A DNA stretch of 64,000 nucleotides, taken from Strongyloides papillosus (lineage: Eukaryota > Nematoda > Chromadorea > Rhabditida > Strongyloididae). The notes below the pieces were generated by a model. The model made no database searches and was not told the DNA's origin. It was given only the letters and a program-made list of their open reading frames with translations. Made by a program: the position numbers and the translations under genes. The stretch is from the NCBI GenBank assembly GCA_005656395.1, contig SRSI01000077.1, positions 992,001-1,056,000 on the forward strand, read 5' to 3'. This document shows positions 59,401-64,000 of the stretch, one piece after another; positions within the stretch are counted from its first letter, which is position 1, and the number at the start of each line of letters is the position of its first letter.

Positions 59401-62400
59401 TAAAAACTTTCAAAGATTAATATGTGATAAAATATGTCTTATAAAATTTTGTTGTTTCAAAGAACTAGTATAAAAAATTTCAATTAATTTGACTGTAATT
59501 ATGAACATAATTTTTTTTAGGAAAGTTTACATGATGAATTCATCAAAAAAAGTGTTGCTTTGTCGAATGTGCTTAATGAAATGACTGATTTGGTTTATGA
59601 TAACAAAAATACAGAAAACAATATTTCCGATGAAAACTCATTTGACGACCAATTAGCTAATAGTCGTGTTAAAGTATGTTATAAAAATTAAATGTAATAA
59701 TTTTTTCTTTAAGATTATAAGAGAATATCTTAGCAAGTATGAAAAAGAGTTATCACAAGATTTAGCAGACACTGATAAGCTGATAAATGAAGGAACTGAA
59801 ATGGAAATACCTTCGGATGAGTTAGAAATTTTAAAGAACAATAAAGAAAAAATTAAAGAAGCTGTTAGCAAGCTTCAAAATGAAGAAAAGTTAATGAGCA
59901 CGAAAATTGCTGATGCAAAAGAAAATGAAGCAATCCTTAATGAATGGAAGACAAAAAAAGATTTGTTATTGAGATTTATAAATGAGAATAACAAACAATT
60001 ATCAAATATAAAAGATAATTGTAAATCCACTGAAATTATCCAATCACTTCTACCTCAATTAAATGACATTGAAATTGAAAAAGCAACTAAAAAACCATTG
60101 TATGAAGATATTAAAAAAGTATTCTCACTTTTTAAAAGAACGGTACCCATACCAAATCTGAGTTTGTTAAAGGAAGAACAACATCAATTGGATGAAATGT
60201 GGTTGGATCTTGATGAAAATTTAAAAAAGACAAAAGGGTTCTGTAATGATAGCTTAAACTTCTTCAATGATTCTGAAACATTTAAAAAATGGATGGCAGA
60301 TAAAGATCAACTCCTTAGTACAATTGGAAGATTATCTGCAGATAGTAAATATATAGAACATCAAATTGCTTTACTAGAACGATTAAATGATGAATTTGAA
60401 AATAACAAAATTAACCACAAACAATTAAATGATTTATCATCAAGTTTAGTTCAAAAATCGTCAAATGATCAATATAATTATATTATTACAGCAAAAGTAT
60501 GTTTTTAGTGATCTAAATTTACTATAAAATAATTTACTTATGTTATCTTGTTGTACAATTAATTATACAACAAATATTAATTTTTTTTGAATGTATAGAT
60601 ATTTAAATTATTCATTATTAATTACAGCATCTTAAGGTATAAAACAACTGATAACATCCTCATCTTATTTTATGAAACATTAAATATGTCATTTCTTATT
60701 TATTATAGATTAATAATTTAAATATTCCTCCCCAAGTATTATGATTTTCCTTATCATAATTTTACATCTTTCCCTTTAATTCATATATAAATAAATAAAA
60801 ATATTACATTAATAATAAATGCATCCATTTCAGATAAATGACATTAACGAACAATGGAATTTGTTGCAAACAAAATTAAATCAAGCAAAGAATAATTTAA
60901 TAGACTGTAACAGAGTTTGTCAAGAATTTAAAAATAATCAAATTAATATTAAGTAAGCTTTAATTTAATAATATGTTAATTTTATTTAATTTAATCTTTT
61001 TAAGAAATCAATTACTTGATACAGAAAAACAAATTGATCGCACCACATTTTCTTTAACAGAAAATCCAACTGATTTAGAAGAAGTCTTCTATCAAATAGA
61101 TGATATTTGTACACAAGGAGCTAATATTGTTGAGCCATTAATTATTGATTCTGAAAATTTATTGAAACAATTATTTGAAATGAGTGGTGACAAAGATATA
61201 TGGAAAGTTTTAAATAATGATCTAGATAGTAGTAAAGAAAGAGTTGATAAGTTAATAGAAAAAGTCCAGAATATTAAAAATTTGTCGAATGTTAGCAAGA
61301 ATGCTACACTTTTAAATGAAAGAATAGTTGAAATGTTAGAAAATCCAATCATAAAACAACCAATTAGCAATGATATTATCAGTCTAAAACATCAACAAAA
61401 AGAATTATCCAATTTTAGAAATAATGAAGTTAAAAGTATTGGTGATGAAACAACTAAAATACTTGAATCTTGTAAAGGAATTTTAAAGGTTGCTGACAAA
61501 ACATTACCATGCTACAATATAGAAAAACTCATTGATAACATTCAAAAATCATGGCAAGAATTGAATAACCAACTTGAAATTAGAGATAGAGAAATATCTA
61601 CAAAAATCCAAAGTATAGGAAATTACGATGATGCTTTTAGGTCTTTATGCAACTGGTTAGAAGAAACAGAAGAATTAGTTATGAATCAATATAAACCATC
61701 TGCTGATGCTAAAGTTTTACGCACAGAATTACAAAATCATAATTTCCAAATGAAAATGATTGAAGATAAACAACCAAATATAGATGGATTCTTAAAATTA
61801 ATGGACAAATTTGTCGAGTCAACAGTTGATGAAAATGAAAAAGATGCATTAAAAGAAAAAGCAGACATGATAGATTCAAGATATAGGGCACTTGTTGATA
61901 ATTGTAATGATAGACGTGTAGCCCTTCAAGATGCTCTGATGTATTCTATTGATTGGACATCAAAAACTACGGAACTTAAACAATGGTTAGATGATGTAAA
62001 CAAGGATCTAGAAGTTATTGGTAAAATTGCTACAGAGCCTGAAAAATTCGAAGAGCAATTAGAAGCTCAAAAATTCTTGAAAGAAGAAATTGATTCTAAA
62101 CGACCCGATTTTGAATTTTTGGTAAAAATTTTTAATCCATTTGCTGATTTGGTATCAGAAGATGATGGAATTGAATTAGAAAATACATTAAATTCTCTCA
62201 GTGAAAGGTATGATGATGTTGGAATACGTTGTATGAATTGTGGTAAATCTCTTGAGGAAATGAAGGAAAACATTAATAGTTTTCTTGCTGATACTAATGA
62301 CTTGTCATCATGGCTTGACCAAATTGAAAGGGAACTTAAAAAGTTTGACGAAATTCCTATTTCTACTGATGAGTTGATTGCACAAAGTGAAAAACTAGGT

Positions 62401-64000
62401 GAATTAGTTGGAACAATAACAGAGAGAGAAAATTTGGTATCTAGAGTTGTTGAAGATAGCAGAGAACTTTGTATGCATACCAGTGGTCCAGAGGCTATGC
62501 AGTTACAATATAGAATCGATGCTTTACATCAAAGGTATTCGAAAATTGCTTCAATAACTGATAAAAAAATTGATACAATGAGTACAGCTATTCCATTATC
62601 TGAAGATTATTGTGTAATGTATGATGATCTAGCTAGATGTTTAGAAAAAATTGAAAAAGAGTTAGAGCATGCGGAATATGACACCATCTCTAAACAACAA
62701 GAATTACTTCAAGATTTATCTAAAGAATTATTTGATAACAGAAATCAATTAGAAGTTCTTAATACTAAAGCTATTCAACTACAAGGATTAAGTAGTGAAG
62801 GAAAAGCTGAAGAATTGAAAGAACAAACAAAAGAGCTTCAGGAACGTTTTATGGAACTTCATGATGTTATTAATAGAAAATGTGAAAGATTAAACATTGC
62901 TTCAAGTAGACATCGCGAAATATTTGATGAATTGGATAATTTGTTAGATTGGTTTACTGATGCACATCAGCATATTTTAGATTCTAAACCACCAACAGTA
63001 GATATTGATAATTTAAAGGCTCAATTAAAGGACCAAAAAGTTTTTAATGATGATATTATTTCTCAGAAGATATTTTTACGTGAAATACTTGGAGAAGCAG
63101 CTAAATATGTTAAAGGAGTCAGTGACCCTACTTCTATTAGTGACAATGATGATTTAAATGATAAAATCAATAAAATTAAATTTTTAGTTGATGAAACTTC
63201 AAAGCTCTCTGAAAAAAGACTTGAAGATTTAGAGGAAGCATATGAATTATGTATCGTAATGGAAGAAAATTTTAATGATTTAAATGATTGGCTTGATAAT
63301 ATGGAAGAAGAATTATCGATAACAGATGTAAATATTCTATCACTTAAACCTGAACAATTACTTAAACTAAAACAACAAAATTCAAATATTTTTGCTGCTA
63401 TACAAACACAAAAACCCATGTTTGAAAAATTTGATAAGAACGTTAATTCTTTTATAAAATTGACAAGTCCTGAAGATGCAGCAAATTTACAATTATTTGC
63501 TGATGAAGTTTTTACAAGATATGAGGATATAGCAAATACTGTCTTGAAAAGAGAACAAGAACTTAATAACAATCTTGAAGATTCTACCTTATTAGAAGAT
63601 CGACTTAACTTTATGATAAACAATTTTGAGAATATTGCTGAAAGAATAAAAAATTTTGATGGTATCAAAGCTAAACCAGAAGGTATTAAAAAACAACTAT
63701 TAGAGAATGAAATGATTATTAAACAGATAAAATCAAAAGAAATACCTTTACTAAATTTACAGGAAGATGCTACTGAACTATTGAAAAAAACACCACCTAA
63801 TGATTTAGTTAGTAATGAAATTGCAAAAAATGTTGATTATCTTAATTCATTGTGGAATGATATTATTATTGCTAGCAACAAACGTGATAATCTCCTACAA
63901 ACTGCATTGAAAACATCGGAAGATTTTTGGAATTCATATTCTACATGTCATGAAGCTATCAATAACCTAAAGAATAATATTAATCAAATTCCTTTAGATA
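37746..64000 (+). CDS. vab-10: VAB-10 spectraplakin (plectin/MACF/dystonin family), whole gene, 3' end beyond window
   Basis: This entry covers the locus; the parts are listed separately. Order: alternative first exons (37746-38495, 41923-42064, probably 42413-42548, and 45945-46484); actin-binding CH1 (42622-43797) and CH2 (46721-47095); plakin domain with SH3 (47231-51080); three short coiled-coil exons (51876-52363); plakin-repeat exon with stop (52404-58292); spectrin-repeat exons (59521 to edge). From 46721 onward almost all junctions are phase 0, so exons can be skipped freely. The A form from the 41923 start would be 3407 aa. VAB-10A links hemidesmosome-like fibrous organelles to intermediate filaments; VAB-10B, with spectrin repeats, binds actin and microtubules. 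The A/B design matches C. elegans. Confidence 0.95.
38496..41922 (+). other. Long vab-10 intron / internal promoter region
   Basis: 3.4 kb between the distal 5' exons and the next start exon. AT-rich with no ORF of coding character. It must contain the promoter for the 41923 start exon. Confidence 0.6.
41923..42064 (+). CDS. vab-10: vab-10 alternative first exon (set 2)
   Basis: ATG at 41923 opens [20 protein letters not shown] and ends LEKLK followed by a GTATGT donor in phase 1. Joined to 42622 it reads [14 protein letters not shown], entering CH1 directly. The less AT-biased codons stand out from the flanking intron. An optional exon from about 42265 (ATTTTAAG acceptor, phase 1, starting [12 protein letters not shown]) may follow it, but its donor is weak and it is not included. 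Confidence 0.85.
42413..42548 (+). CDS. vab-10: vab-10 probable alternative first exon (set 3)
   Basis: ATG at 42413 follows an in-frame TAA two codons upstream. It reads 45 codons ([11 protein letters not shown] ... [12 protein letters not shown]) to a weak GTTTGT donor in phase 1, 73 nt before the CH1 exon. Phase and protein-like composition support it; the donor is the weak point. It could alternatively be an internal exon. Confidence 0.5.
42622..43797 (+). CDS. vab-10: vab-10 exons encoding CH1 of the actin-binding domain
   Basis: Exons 42622-42683, 42722-42811 and 43627-43797. The reading starts [19 protein letters not shown], runs through [15 protein letters not shown] and [20 protein letters not shown], and ends IWTIILNYQ. 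This is the most conserved spectraplakin/plectin CH1 sequence (MACF1: [37 protein letters not shown]). CH1 carries the main actin-binding surface. The last exon ends CAG|GTCTCT, a weak donor; its frame continues open downstream (see 43798-44007). Confidence 0.94.
42812..43626 (+). other. vab-10 intron within CH1
   Basis: 815 bp, AT-rich, bounded by GTATGT and TTTATAG with phase 0. No nested feature seen. Confidence 0.75.
43798..44007 (+). CDS. vab-10: vab-10 open extension after CH1: alternative linker or CH1-only end
   Basis: The CH1 frame stays open for 69 codons past 43797 and stops at TAA 44005-44007. The first 43 codons ([15 protein letters not shown] ... FASLRASQ) use a coding-like, less AT-rich composition and end at a second CAG|GTTACG possible donor (43926) in phase 0. 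The rest ends in a hydrophobic tail ([10 protein letters not shown]). Splicing at 43926 to the CH2 exon would insert a 43-aa linker; reading through would give a CH1-only protein. Neither is known to me from other spectraplakins. Confidence 0.45.
   Translation, partial: VSIIKTRQKELLCQNASLTIPHSNDANNRVTFDNNFASLRASQVTFDSLTTNAIKISHNLSFILLITLT
44008..45944 (+). other. vab-10 intron between CH1 and CH2, internal promoter region
   Basis: 1.9 kb, AT-rich, with no ORF of coding character. It must hold the promoter of the 45945 start exon. Confidence 0.6.
45945..46484 (+). CDS. vab-10: vab-10 alternative first exon lacking CH1 (set 4)
   Basis: ATG at 45945 opens [20 protein letters not shown]. About 180 codons of Ser/Asn/His/Tyr-rich low-complexity sequence run to a basic end ([20 protein letters not shown]) and a GTATGG donor in phase 0. 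The next acceptor is the CH2 exon at 46721, also phase 0. The product would carry CH2 but not CH1. CH2-only isoforms exist in MACF/dystonin genes and bind actin weakly. An adjacent small gene with its own end is not visible, which favours an alternative start. Confidence 0.8.
46721..47095 (+). CDS. vab-10: vab-10 exon encoding CH2 of the actin-binding domain
   Basis: Reads [20 protein letters not shown], then [28 protein letters not shown] and [17 protein letters not shown], the canonical CH2 of plectin/MACF. Flanks are TTTTTAG and AAA|GTAAGT in phase 0. CH2 stabilises the CH1-actin contact. Confidence 0.95.
47231..51080 (+). CDS. vab-10: vab-10 plakin domain (spectrin-like repeats plus SH3)
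   Basis: Five phase-0 exons (47231-47578, 47675-48238, 48682-48927, 49053-51080, with introns of 96, 443 and 125 nt among them) encode about 1,060 residues. Helical spectrin-like repeats carry landmarks such as AELIWLNEKEEE-type sequence (here [15 protein letters not shown]). The embedded SH3 domain reads [20 protein letters not shown] and ends [13 protein letters not shown]. This is the cell-junction-binding plakin domain shared by A and B forms. (Exon count: four listed; the 47675-48238 and 48682-48927 exons are separated by the 443-nt intron.). Confidence 0.93.
51081..51875 (+). other. vab-10 intron after the plakin domain
   Basis: 795 bp, AT-rich, phase 0, no nested feature seen. Confidence 0.7.
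51876..52363 (+). CDS. vab-10: vab-10 three short exons encoding a repeated charged coiled coil
   Basis: Exons 51876-52004 (43 aa), 52142-52201 (20 aa) and 52244-52363 (40 aa), all phase 0 and all starting with a Glu codon. The second reads [20 protein letters not shown]; the third begins with a near copy, [20 protein letters not shown]. They form a highly charged continuous helix between the plakin domain and the alternative C-termini, and appear to have arisen by exon duplication. Confidence 0.85.
52404..58292 (+). CDS. vab-10: vab-10A-specific plakin-repeat exon with stop codon
   Basis: A single 5.9-kb exon with a TTTTCTAG acceptor encodes 1962 residues and ends TGA at 58290-58292. It consists of more than 20 plectin-repeat-like modules of about 38 residues with the pattern LSLxEAxxxGLID followed by a T/G-rich hairpin, for example [20 protein letters not shown] and VNLREAI-type units. 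A Ser-rich tail ([10 protein letters not shown]) closes the protein. In VAB-10A and plectin such repeats bind intermediate filaments at hemidesmosome-like structures. The ATG at 52437 is internal and not a start. Skipping this exon gives the B form. Confidence 0.95.
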   Translation: MPQLNINSAFEMNQASNLDDLDEFENLQAVPDQAKISEYEDEMQTYSEETETKTQFYEMEGILHKQTGEILTFVEAIRQGLLDLHSNGGEFFDIHTGAKISLEKAAELGFIKESFNDLLNKKLGIHHPETKQSLTLLEAIQQNLYNPETRQITDIHSGEVLFADELMSKGILTSETQIRLITAGVLKFPPMSLEHAIEQGVLDVETGEFKGKYSSTTLSLQDSLINSYIKISSGSTPMIAVTLSDVIDNGLINGATGEFRDKNSDDKFNLREACSKKTNLLNRNVKEITKTDNLEKISLGDATVRNVINTRAGNFTDTENKQGVTLQQARDKGWISKPMTLYELVKRDQIDSTNHFIDKGSRQRFSLLQSIAYGLIDPDVRHIVDIEEKDVISLSEALERGIIEADGLYHIVGEKKTLSLYEALGEGLLTMRAKHSIFDVKGITNTETGVMINLREAINEGIIIPQSERFIDVITKDSFSLPQAAERGFIDKALYELISSPIGMKDSYGSEMNIIRGVSEGVIDLDKGVVIVKEHGSTRELNAFDAYHNGHLSLRGAMKLAALLDIPPTLVATRRKVDGKKRIRRPGQHHVLGDDQVKITLAEAMKQGLIDSRTQRFRQGDIDISLDEALSQGLLSENSEWIIPAKALGTGPTIEEKVDESVTETAQQLAPKIFPDKNIEESVTTVKRVRRTETSALGGPGGVSVYRAITGSKGAVEVPTDGYHFREAERKGFIDLDNGIVTPPTTDKKLSIEDAINIGFLDGNSITMTDPKTGREITASEAFESKVMTPNGQVKHHGKQYSLKDAIENNIVRITFEPPVNNTSMSKKIIQFATGNNAVMSFKPVGTPMIEEHETSWSFDANTGELVDLTTNERINLDRALAKGKLSYDDLRVRDTITGREMSFAEAEKWGVVDAKNSYYLDKQNNHRLSFTEAAKQHKVYPAGGVPENAADAVHTTVKVQTRTAVSKKEAIPIGTNQFASLTIGKLISTGNFDPSSGMFINPENKQQMTLKSMIMKGLIDPYGTTINDKKNYRELSLLDGIQENIVDDINGTVTDTTTGKIHDFRYALEHGLIKDKGLKDSFEDSLVSGRLSMTSGLYTTSDGNKITIPQAIKKDLLDGDSLVIKDPATGSHMTYNDAVSKRVVDPSSGHITNIQTEERMSFPKALTTGLISAAGATPVSSYTTSKGPQNRIIEQTLQFTPYSPEIQYEESSSSSALALRQPGDSSHKVVDLGGGKQVTVKVVRDANGLEKGEYVDPTSGMKFTIQLNSDPFVTETKTTVKSTAQVQSVELEPHAEFVGIDRIRDKRTDRVMSLADAERLGLAKVDKKGKQTTKTYAVFRSNIQTAVNKGVIDNNGDKISLQDAIKVGIIDIEKLTYKSANIKDELSLSQASNMGLVDITLSETLAKGISHPVNGEKISVKEGIDIGIINKYTGAVINPFTNEKLTWLDIVKPVYASLTMEGVYDPTKGYGIPITAALCEGLINAEENLYVNVISGDKFTIDQARAKGLIDGSTYKALVEPSIPNYKTGGKVNLIEAVKLGIFNPRNKTVQLNQFTVTPISKAVSEGKISKEIGDKLRQVERMSFVDALGKGNIDLVRDTFTDIDSGNQMTISQAVEQGYIDPGTIEKFSEGDEKNLSNVIKSDEFDENSGRIRDKQTGLYLTFKNAIEKGIIDGDSLIHDVDRSQTVTLHEAINRKKIDSDGKYIHKNGEKFNLTDAIKYGLVAIIASPMQAAQAVADAIKRRDAEGYKFKIESIPSESEKRHSSGPKWRTMETTTVKLTPVKNEPGLSTKIRSSISDDIRRSRAASIIDDPQGLADLQFEFLDNLRKSNFNIDGAVIENPANNKRVSVREAAESGLLDIITGEIVNPKTGRRYSIPKAVHMKIMEPEAGKQIMENLNMTVEEISGPSHTSTHGSHVDDDGTRTSWSKTVHWSGNPSELRSKSPNIQTSYSVYKTSSHLD
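58293..59520 (+). other. 3' UTR of vab-10A and intron of vab-10B
   Basis: 1.23 kb, AT-rich, no coding ORF. It should contain the A-form polyadenylation site and ends in the TTTTTTTTAG acceptor of the first B exon. Confidence 0.7.
59521..64000 (+). CDS. vab-10: vab-10B-specific spectrin-repeat exons (partial, runs off window)
   Basis: Exons 59521-59673, 59714-60496, 60834-60952 and 61005 to beyond 64000, all in frame; phase is 0 except for the last junction (phase 2). The sequence is continuous amphipathic three-helix spectrin repeats with recurring Trp in helix A positions (for example [37 protein letters not shown]). No calmodulin-like EF-hand or GAS2 domain is reached yet; in the family these lie near the C-terminus. 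Spectrin repeats form the rod of the actin-microtubule cross-linking B form. Confidence 0.9.

Noticed and set aside
1..64000. tRNA, rRNA, CRISPR arrays, viral or bacterial-type genes
   Set aside because: No GC-richer cloverleaf candidates, no rRNA landmarks, no spaced short repeats and no prokaryotic gene structure were seen; I could not run a covariance-model search, which would settle tRNAs and small RNAs.

Overview
This window is eukaryotic nuclear DNA from a nematode. It is very AT-rich. Genes carry few introns, many of them about 45-100 nt, and several start codons sit directly behind a TTTTAG- or TTTCAG-type 3' splice site, as expected for spliced-leader trans-splicing. Orthologues of CED-5, VAB-10, IDA-1, VHA-17 and eEF-1B are recognisable. 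Base composition plus very long single exons (5.4 kb in ced-5, 5.9 kb in vab-10) point to a Strongyloides-like clade IV worm. The species is inferred, not shown. All gene models were read from the sequence by eye, using reading frame, splice sites, phase and remembered family motifs. No database search was run.

Layout, left to right. 1-0.63 kb: first exon of an Integrator subunit 9 homologue and a 73-aa membrane microprotein, both on the minus strand. 0.63-5.96 kb: AT-rich gene desert. 6.0-10.8 kb: ida-1, a catalytically degenerate receptor tyrosine phosphatase of dense-core vesicles. 11.2-11.9 kb: translation factor eEF1B-beta (minus). 13.0-15.6 kb: a GPI ethanolamine-phosphate transferase. 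16.2-17.9 kb: a secreted protein made of eight near-identical 67-aa units separated by RKKR sites. 18.98-19.15 kb: a 151-bp inverted-repeat element flanked by a 10-bp direct repeat. 19.4-20.4 kb: a head-to-head pair of V-ATPase membrane subunits (RNASEK/subunit f and vha-17/subunit e). 20.8-22.7 kb: a leucine-rich-repeat receptor-like protein (minus). 23.3-26.0 kb: centrin, an eEF2-lysine methyltransferase and a LYRM1-like protein, all minus; the last two look like an operon. 26.3-27.8 kb: an unusual polypeptide GalNAc-transferase. 27.9-29.2 kb: NUP50 (minus). 30.6-35.9 kb: ced-5. 36.1-36.4 kb: a 94-aa membrane protein. 37.7 kb to the window edge: the spectraplakin gene vab-10.

vab-10 fills the last 26 kb. 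At least three, probably four, alternative first-exon sets feed phase-compatibly into the CH1 or CH2 exon of the actin-binding domain. A shared plakin domain follows, and then the gene chooses between a 5.9-kb plakin-repeat exon ending in a stop codon (A form) and spectrin-repeat exons that run off the window (B form).

The observations most worth following up are: the GalNAc-transferase with a signal peptide, no lectin domain and a C-terminal KEEL; the RKKR-punctuated repeat protein; the inverted-repeat element with its target-site-like duplication; the V-ATPase divergent pair; the CH1-only and CH2-only options of vab-10; and an upstream ORF whose stop overlaps the ced-5 start codon.
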